From: Bacillota bacterium
Lineage (GTDB): Bacteria; Bacillota; UBA4882; UBA10575
Assembly (NCBI GenBank): GCA_029782135.1
Contig: JAKOVI010000060.1
Span: 1-49,880, forward strand
DNA length: 49,880 nt
Reading direction: 5' to 3'
This document shows, in pieces, positions 8,234 through 17,153 of the stretch. A program made the translations under genes and the position numbers. Each line of letters opens with the position of its first letter. The first letter of the stretch is position 1. Below the pieces are notes generated by a model. It was not told where the DNA came from. It did no database searches and saw only the letters and a program-made list of their open reading frames with translations.

Positions 8234-9073
8234 ATGATGGAGTTTCTGGCGGCCTTCTTCAAATATCAATTTATCCAAAATGCAGTCTGGGCGGCTTTCC
8301 TCTCCAGTCTGGCCTGCGGCATCACCGGCGCCTATGTGATCGTCAAACGGATCACTTTTATTAGCGGCGGGATTGCCCATGCGGTGCTGGGCGGGATGGG
8401 TATTGCTTATTATTGCGGGGCGGACCCTTTGGCCGGGGCGGTGATTGCCGCCTTGTTCTCAGCTCTTCTGCTTGGGCTGGTTAATTTAAGGGCAAAACAA
8501 CACGAAGATACGATCATTAGCGCCCTTTGGGCGGTCGGGATGGCAGTCGGGATTATTTTTATCGCGAAGACGCCCGGCTACAATGTTGATTTGATGAGTT
8601 TTCTCTTTGGAAATATTCTGATGGTAACCAGTCCCGTCCTGAAGGTGCTTTTGGTTTTGGACCTGATCATTCTGCTGATTGTTACGGTCTTTTACCGCCA
8701 TTTTCTTCTGATCTGCTTTGATGAGGAATACGCCCGCCTGCGCGGTTTGCCGGTTGAGCTGCTTTATATTGTTCTTCTTTGCCTGATTGCCTTAACAGTT
8801 GTCATCCTGAGCAAGGTGGTCGGTTTAATCCTCGTCATCGCGCTCCTCACACTACCTGCCGCGGTGGCCGGTTTATTGACCGCCAATTTTGCGCGGATGA
8901 TCGGGCTGGCGACGTTGTTAAGCCTCTTCTTTACCCTGGCGGGCTTGGTCGTCTCTTATCACCTTGACTTGCCCGCCGGGGCAGTCATCGTCCTGATCGC
9001 CGGCCTCTGTTATCTGGCGGTGATGGGTGGACAACGGTTTTACCTGCGCCGGCAGCGCCGGAGCGAACTGTAA
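8234..9073 (+). CDS. znuB: Zinc ABC transporter permease
   Basis: A 279-residue ABC-3 family integral membrane protein with about eight hydrophobic segments. Family features include ITFISGGIAHAVLGG near residue 40 and the later KVVGLILVIALL segment. It forms the channel for ZnuA/ZnuC. The start is ATG 8234 or 8237; the ribosome site is weak (GGTGTGA). Separated from znuC by 150 bases with no convincing promoter or terminator. Confidence 0.92.
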   Translation: MMEFLAAFFKYQFIQNAVWAAFLSSLACGITGAYVIVKRITFISGGIAHAVLGGMGIAYYCGADPLAGAVIAALFSALLLGLVNLRAKQHEDTIISALWAVGMAVGIIFIAKTPGYNVDLMSFLFGNILMVTSPVLKVLLVLDLIILLIVTVFYRHFLLICFDEEYARLRGLPVELLYIVLLCLIALTVVILSKVVGLILVIALLTLPAAVAGLLTANFARMIGLATLLSLFFTLAGLVVSYHLDLPAGAVIVLIAGLCYLAVMGGQRFYLRRQRRSEL

Positions 9074-9086
9074 AAAGAGCTTGTTA

Positions 9087-9115
9087 TTGTTTCAGGACGG
9101 CGGTAGTGTTATAAT
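9087..9115 (+). promoter_or_regulatory. secA: Probable secA promoter
   Basis: TTGTTT at 9087-9092, 17-base spacer, perfect TATAAT at 9110-9115. The transcript would have a leader of about 150 bases containing two GCCGGC motifs (around 9181-9200) that could pair. Confidence 0.6.
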
Positions 9116-9269
9116 GACTAAGATCGGGAAACCTTTTGCTTGTTCTTGCGTTATGTTAATTTGAAATGTTCCATTGGTTGCCGGCCGGAAGATTGCCGGC
9201 CAGCTAATTACGGGATATGGAAGAGTGGCACCTCTTTAAACTGGAGATGCGGAAGTGAGGAATGATCGG

Positions 9270-11903
9270 ATGCTGAGTTTCCTGAAGAATATGTGGGATA
9301 CCAACCAGCGGGAACTGAACCGGATCGCACCACTGGTGGAGAAGATCAATGCCTTGGAACCGGAGATGGTTAAGCTCAGCGATGAGGAGTTACGCGGAAA
9401 AACCGCCGAATTTAAAGCCCGGCTGGCCAAGGGAGAAACGCTGGAGGAGTTGTTGCCGGAGGCTTTTGCCACCGTCCGGGAGGCTGCCAAAAGAACCCTT
9501 GGGCAAAGGCATTACGATGTGCAGTTGATCGGCGGGGTTGTGTTGCATGAAGGCAAGATCGCCGAGATGAAAACGGGCGAAGGAAAAACTTTGGCGGCGA
9601 CCCTTCCGGCTTACCTGAACGCCCTCACCGGCCAGGGGGTGCACGTGGTGACGGTCAATGATTACCTGGCCAAACGGGACAGCGAATGGATGGGCCGCAT
9701 CTACCGTTTTCTCGGTTTATCGGTCGGCGTGATTTTACACCATATGACACCCGAAGAAAGGCGGGCCGCTTACAACTCCGATATCACTTACGGAACGAAC
9801 AATGAATTTGGCTTCGATTACCTCCGTGACAACATGGCGATCGACCGGTCGGAGCTGGTCCAGCGGAAGCTGCACTATGCGATCGTTGACGAAGTCGACA
9901 GTATTTTGATCGATGAAGCCCGGACCCCGTTGATTATTTCCGGACAAGCCGAGGAATCAACCGGCTTGTATGCCACCTTTAACCGCATCGCGAAACTTTT
10001 GCGCCGGGACGAAGATTATACGGTGGATGAAAAGGCGCGGACGGTGGCTGTCACCGAAGAAGGGGTGGCGAAGGCCGAAAAGATGCTGGGGGTCGAAAAC
10101 CTCTATGCGCCGGAACACACCAATCTGGTCCATCATTTAATCCAGGCTTTAAAGGCGAAAGAATTGATGAAGCGTGACCGGGATTATGTGGTGAAGGACG
10201 GTCAGGTCCTGATTGTCGACGAATTCACCGGCCGGATCATGTTTGGTCGCCGTTACAGCGAAGGTTTGCACCAGGCGATCGAAGCGAAGGAAAACGTGAA
10301 GATTGAACGGGAAAGCCAGACCCTGGCGACGATCACGTTTCAGAACTACTTCCGGATGTATGAAAAGCTGGCGGGGATGACGGGGACGGCCGAGACGGAA
10401 GAACTGGAGTTCCGGAAGATCTATGGCTTGGAAGTGGTGGTCATCCCGACCAACCTGCCGATGATCCGGATCGATTATCCCGATGTGGTTTACAAAACCG
10501 CCGCGGCGAAATTCCGGGCGGTGCTCGACGAGATCGAAGAGGTGCATAAAACCGGCCGTCCGGTCCTGGTCGGGACGATCTCGATTGAAAAATCGGAAGC
10601 CCTGTCGGCGGCCTTAAAAAAGAAAAATATTCCCCATCAGGTTTTAAACGCCAAATACCATGAGAAAGAGGCGGAGATTATTGCCCAGGCCGGACGGTTG
10701 GGTGCGGTGACAATCGCGACCAATATGGCCGGGCGGGGAACGGATATTCTCTTGGGCGGCAATCCGGAGATGTTAGCCCAGCAGATTTTGAAGGCCAAAG
10801 GCAATCCGGAAGAGGCGACCCCTGAAGAGATCGAAGCAGCCAAACGGGAGGCGTTGGCGATTACCACTAAGGAACACGAAGAGGTGGTCCGCCTCGGCGG
10901 GCTGCATATCATTGGTACGGAACGTCATGAGAGCCGGCGGATCGACAACCAGCTGCGCGGCCGGGCCGGCCGCCAGGGGGATCCCGGTTCCTCCCGGTTT
11001 TTCGTGGCGATGGATGATGAACTGATGCGGTTGTTTGGCGGCCAGATGATTGTTCAATGGATGGAACGGTTGGGCTGGCAGGAGGATATGCCGATTGAAC
11101 ATCCGCGGATTGCCAAGGCGATTGAGAATGCACAACGGCGGGTGGAAGGGCGGAACTTTGAGCTCCGCAAACAGGTTCTGGAATATGATGATGTTTTAAA
11201 TAAACAGAGAGAGACGATTTACGGCTTGCGGCAAAAGCTGCTGATGGGCGCCGATCTGAAAGATCAGGTGATGGAAGCCCTCCGGGCGGTGATCGACCGC
11301 TTGGTGCTGGCGCATACCGATGCCCGCCTCCCTGATGAATGGGATTACCAGTCGATTTTAAGCTCGGCGGAGCAGCTCTTCCTACCGGCAAAAATGTTGA
11401 CCGGTAAGAAACTGGAAGCGGCCGCCGGTGGTGACCCTGAACAACTGAAAGAGTATTTATGGAATGCCGCTACTGATTTTTACGCGGAGAAAGAAGTACG
11501 GACGGGCGCTGAAAGGCTCCGTGCCTTCGAGCGCTATGTGATGCTGCGGACGATCGACCGCTTATGGATTGAGCACCTGCAAAACATGGATGATCTGCGT
11601 GACGGGATTGGCCTCCGGGCTTATGGGCAGCAGGATCCCCTAACCGTCTATAAGATCGAGTCTTACCAGATGTTCCAGGATCTGCTCGATGCGATCGAAG
11701 AAGATGTCGTCCGCTACGTCTTCAAGATCGAGTTAACCCAAGAAGGGCTGCCGGCACAGCAGCGGGTGCGGAATATCGTTACCAACCGGGGGGAGGATGG
11801 CGAACCGCAGGTCGTCCAGCGGAAGACCGGGAAGAAAGTGGGGCGGAACGATCCCTGCCCGTGCGGCAGCGGGAAGAAATATAAAAAATGTTGCGGGGCA
11901 TAA
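9270..11903 (+). CDS. secA: Preprotein translocase ATPase SecA
   Basis: An 877-residue SecA motor that drives proteins through SecYEG. Seen in order: NBD1 with the P-loop MKTGEGKTL and the [15 protein letters not shown] box; the preprotein cross-linking domain; NBD2 ([23 protein letters not shown] region); helical scaffold/wing; and a zinc-binding tail with [13 protein letters not shown], which binds SecB or membrane in other bacteria. ATG 9270 gives the family-typical start MLSFLK and has GTGAGGA eight bases upstream; GTG 9255 is an alternative. prfB follows 81 bases later, a common secA-prfB order in Firmicutes. Confidence 0.98.
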   Translation: MLSFLKNMWDTNQRELNRIAPLVEKINALEPEMVKLSDEELRGKTAEFKARLAKGETLEELLPEAFATVREAAKRTLGQRHYDVQLIGGVVLHEGKIAEMKTGEGKTLAATLPAYLNALTGQGVHVVTVNDYLAKRDSEWMGRIYRFLGLSVGVILHHMTPEERRAAYNSDITYGTNNEFGFDYLRDNMAIDRSELVQRKLHYAIVDEVDSILIDEARTPLIISGQAEESTGLYATFNRIAKLLRRDEDYTVDEKARTVAVTEEGVAKAEKMLGVENLYAPEHTNLVHHLIQALKAKELMKRDRDYVVKDGQVLIVDEFTGRIMFGRRYSEGLHQAIEAKENVKIERESQTLATITFQNYFRMYEKLAGMTGTAETEELEFRKIYGLEVVVIPTNLPMIRIDYPDVVYKTAAAKFRAVLDEIEEVHKTGRPVLVGTISIEKSEALSAALKKKNIPHQVLNAKYHEKEAEIIAQAGRLGAVTIATNMAGRGTDILLGGNPEMLAQQILKAKGNPEEATPEEIEAAKREALAITTKEHEEVVRLGGLHIIGTERHESRRIDNQLRGRAGRQGDPGSSRFFVAMDDELMRLFGGQMIVQWMERLGWQEDMPIEHPRIAKAIENAQRRVEGRNFELRKQVLEYDDVLNKQRETIYGLRQKLLMGADLKDQVMEALRAVIDRLVLAHTDARLPDEWDYQSILSSAEQLFLPAKMLTGKKLEAAAGGDPEQLKEYLWNAATDFYAEKEVRTGAERLRAFERYVMLRTIDRLWIEHLQNMDDLRDGIGLRAYGQQDPLTVYKIESYQMFQDLLDAIEEDVVRYVFKIELTQEGLPAQQRVRNIVTNRGEDGEPQVVQRKTGKKVGRNDPCPCGSGKKYKKCCGA

Positions 11904-11984
11904 GCCCGGCATTCAGGCAGGAACAGACAAGATTTGCGAACCAGCCGGCCCAGGTTGGATAAATGTTGGTAAGGAGTGAGTGCG

Positions 11985-13095
11985 ATGATTGAGCCGACTG
12001 AATTAAGGAAACAGATCAGTGACGCCTTACAGAGAGTTAAGAAATTGAGGGAGTATCTTTGACCTCGATACTAAAACTGAACGGGTGAAAGTCTTGGAGG
12101 CGGAGACGGTGCGCCCGGATTTCTGGGCAGATCAGGATAAAGCCCAGCGTGTTTTACAGGAATTAAATTCGATGCGTTCCGAGATCGAGGCTGTCACCGG
12201 GTTGGAAGGGAAATTCCAGGAAGCCGCGGATCTCCTGGAGTTGGCTTTGGCCGAGAATGAGGAAGATGTAATTGGCGAGGTTGAAGAAGCGGTCAAAGCT
12301 GCGCTTGCCAAACTGGACCAGATGGAACTGCGTACACTCTTCAAGGGTGAGTTTGACCGGAGTAATGCCTATCTGACGATTCATCCCGGCGCGGGCGGCA
12401 CGGAGTCACAGGACTGGGCAAGCATGCTTTTACGCATGTATACGCGCTGGGGGGAACGGAATAACTATCAGGTGGAACTGATCGATTTATTGCCCGGAGA
12501 TGAAGCCGGGATTAAAAGCGCCACCATTTTGCTGCGGGGCGAAAATGCTTATGGTAATTTACGCGGGGAAAAAGGGGTCCACCGTTTGGTACGGATCTCC
12601 CCGTTTGATGCTTCCGGGCGGCGCCATACCTCCTTCTCTTCGGTAGAGGTGATGCCGGAGATCAATGATGAGGTTGAGATTGAGATCAGACCGGAAGAGA
12701 TTAAAGTAGATACCTACCGCTCGGGCGGCGCCGGGGGGCAACATGTTAACAAGACCGATTCCGCCGTCCGGATCACCCATTTACCGACCGGGATCGTGGT
12801 CGCCTGTCAGAATGAGCGGTCGCAGTTTCAAAACAAAGAGACGGCAATGAAACTGTTAAAAGCGAAACTGGCCGAACGGCAACGCCAGGAACAACAGGAG
12901 AAGCTTAACCAACTGAAAGGGGAACAAAGGGAGATTGCCTGGGGCAGCCAGATCCGTTCTTATGTGTTTTGTCCATATACCCTGGTGAAGGACCACCGCA
13001 CTGAAGTAGAAACCGGTAATCTGCAGGCGGTGATGGATGGGGAGATTGATCTCTTTATCGAAGCTTTCTTGCGCTCCAAGTACAATGTGGGATAG
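11985..13095 (+). CDS. prfB: Peptide chain release factor 2, made by programmed +1 frameshift
   Basis: RF2 ends translation at UGA and UAA. The gene starts at ATG 11985 (AAGGAG eight bases upstream), reads 25 codons, meets an in-frame TGA at 12060-12062 and continues in the +1 frame from GAC at 12061 to the stop at 13095, giving 369 residues. The SPF tripeptide anticodon (RISPFDASG) and the GGQ catalytic motif (GGAGGQHVNK) are present. The frameshift window is the classical self-regulating type: low RF2 lets the ribosome shift and make more RF2. An annotation of only the long frame from 12085 would miss the N-terminus. Confidence 0.97.
12048..12063 (+). promoter_or_regulatory. prfB: prfB programmed +1 frameshift signal
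   Basis: Shine-Dalgarno-like AGGGAG (12048-12053), TAT, the slippery codon CTT (12057-12059), then TGA followed by C. Spacing and sequence match the well-known RF2 recoding site nearly base for base. Confidence 0.96.
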
Positions 13096-13191
13096 GATAA
13101 CGCGGGTAGGCCCGGAAGCCGCCGGCCTGCGGTGTCTTCGCAAGCGGTGAAGAACGACCAAGGGGCGATCCCGGGAAAAAGGGGTTAAAAA

Positions 13192-13902
13192 GTGGATAAA
13201 CGGCTGATCGGGATTGGCATTTTTCTTTTGCTCACCGGTCTGACCAGCGGCGCGCTATTAACGCGGGCGCTGGAACAGAAGATTAAGGGCGCCATCGAGC
13301 AACAGGCGCCGGTCGTTGAAGACCTTGCGGTGGAACTCGCTCCGCTTTCGGTAGGCGATTTTCTTAAAGGGCGGATCAGCGAATTTACTGTCTCTGCAAA
13401 ACGCTTGGGTTTTGACGAGGGACCGGTCTTTGAGGCATTCTCCCTTCGCAGCAAAGGGATGCAGATCGAGCCCGGGGCGTTGCTTTTTCAGCAGCGGGTC
13501 GAGATCAAGAAACTGGAGGAGACTTATCTGGCCTTCAACCTTTCGGAGAGTGAACTTACCGCCCGCATCCGCCGGGACCTTCCTGCTTTTGAACCGGTTG
13601 TTTTTATCAAAGAAGGGGCGGTTGAGCTGGAGGGGACGCTGGATCTCTTCGGTCAAGGCAGATTGCCTTTCCGGGCGACGGCTGCCCTGGAGAAAGCCTC
13701 GGACTATAGTCTGCGCCTGACCCCGCATGGTTTGAAAGTCGGAGGGATAACGCTCTGGCCGGAGCTTTTTTCCAAATATGCGCAGCAACTGACCTGGGAG
13801 TTTCCGTTGACTGTCCCCTGGCCACTGCGGCTGGTTAATTTTGAAGTGAAGCCGGGGGTAATAAAGGTAGAATGGCGTGAGGAAAAGGGGGATCAAGAGT
13901 GA
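13192..13902 (+). CDS. DUF2993 (LmeA-like) membrane-anchored protein
   Basis: A 236-residue protein with an N-terminal hydrophobic anchor (about 4-24) and an extracytoplasmic domain that fits DUF2993, whose mycobacterial member LmeA binds phospholipid. Recognition rests on the pattern SVGDFLKGRISEFTVSAK followed by repeated strand-rich units. GTG 13192 is preceded by AAAAAGGGG. The stop overlaps the lpxB start by four bases, so it is translationally coupled to lipid A disaccharide synthesis; a role in handling envelope lipids is inferred from this. No catalytic residues are recognised. Confidence 0.78.
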   Translation: MDKRLIGIGIFLLLTGLTSGALLTRALEQKIKGAIEQQAPVVEDLAVELAPLSVGDFLKGRISEFTVSAKRLGFDEGPVFEAFSLRSKGMQIEPGALLFQQRVEIKKLEETYLAFNLSESELTARIRRDLPAFEPVVFIKEGAVELEGTLDLFGQGRLPFRATAALEKASDYSLRLTPHGLKVGGITLWPELFSKYAQQLTWEFPLTVPWPLRLVNFEVKPGVIKVEWREEKGDQE

Positions 13903-15056
13903 AATACTTTTTTTCGGCCGGAGAACACTCCGGTGATCTGCATGCCGCCGCTCTGATCCGGGAGGTCCGGCGGCTGGATCCGGCGGCGGAGATCTGGGGG
14001 ATGGGCGGTCCCTTGATGGCCGAAGCCGGGGCGGAGATCGTTATTGACCCGACACGGGAAAGTACCTTTGGTTACCTGGAAGCGGCCAAAAAGTATTTTG
14101 TCTTCAAAAAATATTTCAAGCAGTTAACCCGCCTATTAAAAGAACGGCGACCGGATGTGATGGTCTGGGTTGATTTTGGCGGTTTCAATGTCTTGCTGGC
14201 CGAACAAGCAGCCGCGCTCTCGATTCCGGTTGTTTGCCTCTTCCCCCCTTCCGCGTGGGCTTACAGCAAAGGGCGGGCGGCGCGGGTCGCCGGGTGTGTG
14301 ACACATATCGCTTCCGTCCTGCCGTTCGAAGCTGATTTCTACCGGGAATATGGGCTGAAAGTTACTTATGTCGGTCATCCCCTCATCGACCGGGTTAAAC
14401 CGGCGGTTGAACCGGAGCGTTGGCGGCAATCGTACTACGTGAAAGCAGAGGAAAAAGTGATCCTGCTCATGCCGGGCAGCCGGCGGCAGGAAGTCCAGCA
14501 ATTGTTGCCGGTGATGCTCGAAGCGATTGCCCAAATTGCCGCCGGAGAGGAGAAGCTCCGTTTTTTCCTGCCGGTGGCGCCGACGATTGGACGGGAACTG
14601 ATCGGTTCTTATCTCGCGGCCTACCCCGGGTTGGTTTCATTGGTGGACAGCGCGGATGCTTATAATGTTATGGCTGCCGCCGACCTGGGGATACTCGCCT
14701 CCGGAACCGCGACTTTGGAAGCGGCTCTCCTGGGCCTGCCGATGGTGGTGGTTTACCGATTGAGCGGAGTTTCGGCTTTCCTCTTTAAAATCTTGATGAA
14801 TGAGGAGAAAAAGAAGGAGCCGCTGATGGTTGCCCTCCCCAATTTAATAAAAAGACGGCGCGTGATCCCTGAACTGATCCAGCACGATCTGACCCCGGAG
14901 AATCTTGTCGCCCAGTTTAGGCTGTTATTGGAGACCGAAGGGCTCCGGGCGGAGATCCGGAAGGAATTGTCTGAACTTTCGGCGTTGCTGGGTCCGCCGG
15001 GGGTGATGGAGCGCGTGGCCACCATTGTGGTGGGGGAGGCTTCCCAAAAAAGATAG
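13899..15056 (+). CDS. lpxB: Lipid-A-disaccharide synthase
   Basis: A 385-residue GT19 glycosyltransferase that joins UDP-diacylglucosamine and lipid X at the inner face of the cytoplasmic membrane. Family signatures: SAGEHSGDLHAAALI at the N-terminus, GMGG, VWVDFGGFN, CLFPPSAWAY, TYVGHPLID, LMPGSRRQEV and SGTATLEAAL. Full length, no frame breaks. GTG 13899 follows AAAGGGGG and overlaps the DUF2993 stop. Its presence in a Gram-positive-lineage genome points to an outer membrane with lipid A, as in Negativicutes, Halanaerobiales and Limnochordia relatives. No other lpx gene is within the window. Confidence 0.93.
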   Translation: MKYFFSAGEHSGDLHAAALIREVRRLDPAAEIWGMGGPLMAEAGAEIVIDPTRESTFGYLEAAKKYFVFKKYFKQLTRLLKERRPDVMVWVDFGGFNVLLAEQAAALSIPVVCLFPPSAWAYSKGRAARVAGCVTHIASVLPFEADFYREYGLKVTYVGHPLIDRVKPAVEPERWRQSYYVKAEEKVILLMPGSRRQEVQQLLPVMLEAIAQIAAGEEKLRFFLPVAPTIGRELIGSYLAAYPGLVSLVDSADAYNVMAAADLGILASGTATLEAALLGLPMVVVYRLSGVSAFLFKILMNEEKKKEPLMVALPNLIKRRRVIPELIQHDLTPENLVAQFRLLLETEGLRAEIRKELSELSALLGPPGVMERVATIVVGEASQKR

Positions 15057-15066
15057 TTGAGCATAA

Positions 15067-15093
15067 ACAGATCCGTTCCGGATCTGTTTTTTT
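15067..15093 (+). terminator. Rho-independent terminator after lpxB
   Basis: Perfect 9-bp stem (ACAGATCCG / CGGATCTGT), 3-base loop, then a run of seven T. It ends the unit reading through lpxB. Confidence 0.92.
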
Positions 15094-15155
15094 CGGTTCT
15101 ACCTCGCACTTTCCGATCATAATTTTTATCGATCAAGATAAAGAGGGATCGGCAA

Positions 15156-16010
15156 GTGCGAATTTTTGTGCTTTCTCGCTTTAAAGCCATAGTGCTGTTT
15201 CTTCTGGCGGCTTTTCTTTTCTGGTTTTCTTCGCATCCGGTGGTGCTGCGCCGGGCGGCGCGGCAAGTCTCTGTCTTGCTGGGGAACCGGATCATCCCGA
15301 TCTATTCGGTTGAGACCGAGGAGCCGAAGGTGGCCATTACTTTTGATGCGACCTGGGGCGCCGACCAAACGGAAGAGTTACTCCGGATTTTACGGGATAA
15401 CCAGGTCCGCTGCACTTTTTTCCTTTGTGGCCTCTGGCTGGAAAAATACCCGGAGATGGTGAAGAAGATTGCAGCCGGCGGGCATGAGATCGGAAACCAT
15501 TCCTACACCCACCCGCATATGAACAATCTTTCCGCCCAGCAAATTACGGAAGAATTAATGCGGACCCATCGCTTAATCAAGGAGTTGACCGGACAGGAGG
15601 CGACGATGTTCCGGCCGCCCTTCGGCGAGTATAATAACCTGCTGATCGAAACCGCGAAGGCTTGTAATTACACCACAATCATCTGGGATGTGGACTCCCT
15701 GGACTGGCAAAATCTTAGCGCCGAGGCGATGCTGAACCGGGTGCTGAGCAGGGTGCAAAAGGGTTCGATTATTCTTTTCCATAATGCCGGCAAAAATACT
15801 CCCCAAACCATTGCCCGCTTAATACCGGCTTTGCGGCAGAGGGGGTATTCCTTGGTGCCGGTCTCTGAGCTTGTGTTGACCGGCGAGACATATACCGATC
15901 ATACGGGACGACAGCACCGGAAAAAAACCGCGGTGCGGAAAAGAAGGCCCGGGGTGGAAATGGCGCCGTCCTTCATTAACCTTAATCCGGAGTGGGGGGA
16001 GCGGTTATGA
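15156..16010 (+). CDS. Polysaccharide deacetylase, PdaB-like
   Basis: A 284-residue NodB-homology enzyme with an N-terminal membrane anchor (about 8-25), facing the cell wall. Motifs: ITFDATWGAD (the FDxxWG form typical of PdaB-type sporulation deacetylases), HEIGNHSYTH with the metal-binding HSxxH, and FRPPFGEYN with the conserved Arg. The C-terminal ~40 residues are basic (HRKKTAVRKRR). The family removes acetyl groups from peptidoglycan or other amino sugars; in spore formers PdaB is needed for cortex. GTG 15156 has GAGGG at 15143-15147. The next gene overlaps its stop. Confidence 0.9.
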   Translation: MRIFVLSRFKAIVLFLLAAFLFWFSSHPVVLRRAARQVSVLLGNRIIPIYSVETEEPKVAITFDATWGADQTEELLRILRDNQVRCTFFLCGLWLEKYPEMVKKIAAGGHEIGNHSYTHPHMNNLSAQQITEELMRTHRLIKELTGQEATMFRPPFGEYNNLLIETAKACNYTTIIWDVDSLDWQNLSAEAMLNRVLSRVQKGSIILFHNAGKNTPQTIARLIPALRQRGYSLVPVSELVLTGETYTDHTGRQHRKKTAVRKRRPGVEMAPSFINLNPEWGERL

Positions 16011-16990
16011 GACTGATTGTCCTTGAAAGGAAAAAAATAGTGCTCTTTACCTGCTGGTTGCTGTTGGTGTTGTTGGGGGCCGGGCTGGCAACCTACTGGT
16101 CACAGGCCAAACGGCAGTGGTTTGGGGTTAAAGACGGGGTCACTTTGGAAGGGCATTCCATGGCCCGGCTTTTACCGGAGGAAGTAAGAAAAGTCGTCAC
16201 CGAAATGGCCAAGTTTTACACGATCGAACCGCGGAATGCCGGTTATTTTGCGGAAACCGGCGAAATCATCCCCGAAAAGGACGGACTGGGTGTTGATATT
16301 GAAGCCACCATCAACAATGTTTTATCGGCGGCGCCGGGTGAAAGCCTGAGCCTGGTCACCTATGCCCTCCCGGCGACCGTCAGTAAAGACTATTTTTCCC
16401 CTGTCTTTCAGGGACCGGCGACGAAGCAGCAGGTGAGCCTGGCCATCAATGTGGCCTGGGGGGAAGAGGAACTCCCGGCTTTGCTATCGATCTTAAAGCA
16501 GTATGGGGTAAAAGCAACTTTCTTTTTTGACGGGGCGTGGGTGAAAAAATTCCCGGAGATGGTCCGCTGGATTGCCGCGGACGGGCACGAAATAGCCAAC
16601 CATGGATTATACCATGGCCATCCGACGCGGATGAGCAAAGAAGAACTACGCCGTCTGGTACTGGAGAATGACCGGCTCTTGGCGGAGGTGATTGGTGGCG
16701 AGCCGGCGAAACTCTTTGCCCCTCCTTACGGGGAGTTCAATGACCAGGTGGTGGCGGTGGCCGCTGAATTGGGGTTCCGGACGATCATGTGGACGATTGA
16801 CACAATTGACTGGCAACGGCCGGCGCCGGAGGTGATCATCCGGCGGGTGGTGGAAAAATTGAAGCCCGGGGCGATTATTCTCATGCACCCCACGGTACCG
16901 ACTGTCCAAGCACTTGAGTCAATCCTTACCCAGTTGCGGGAGGAAGGCTATGCGGCGGTGACGGTTTCCACGCTTTTAAGGAGTGATTGA
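16007..16990 (+). CDS. Deacetylase-family protein with degraded active site
   Basis: A 327-residue paralogue of the preceding protein, overlapping it by four bases (ATGA). N-terminal anchor (about 7-28), then ~100 residues resembling a cell-wall-binding module (LLPEEVRK, IPEKDGLGVDIEATI), then a NodB domain. The motif-1 Asp is gone (LAINVAWGEEE against TFDATWGAD), HSxxH has become HGLYH and the motif-3 Arg has become Ala (FAPPYGEFN). The fold is kept but catalysis is doubtful, so it may be a binding or scaffolding partner. ATG 16007 is supported by GGGGGGAG upstream. Confidence 0.85.
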   Translation: MRLIVLERKKIVLFTCWLLLVLLGAGLATYWSQAKRQWFGVKDGVTLEGHSMARLLPEEVRKVVTEMAKFYTIEPRNAGYFAETGEIIPEKDGLGVDIEATINNVLSAAPGESLSLVTYALPATVSKDYFSPVFQGPATKQQVSLAINVAWGEEELPALLSILKQYGVKATFFFDGAWVKKFPEMVRWIAADGHEIANHGLYHGHPTRMSKEELRRLVLENDRLLAEVIGGEPAKLFAPPYGEFNDQVVAVAAELGFRTIMWTIDTIDWQRPAPEVIIRRVVEKLKPGAIILMHPTVPTVQALESILTQLREEGYAAVTVSTLLRSD

Positions 16991-17153
16991 CGAAAAGTTC
17001 TTTTTTTTTACTGGAAATGCTGAGGAAAAAAAGAGGGAAAACAGAAAGAAACACGAATCATAATAGTAAGAATTGTTCTATATCTACTTAACAATATTGA
17101 CTCGCAGATTGATGAGTGATTGAAGATAATTCAGCTTTATTTGGGGTGATATC

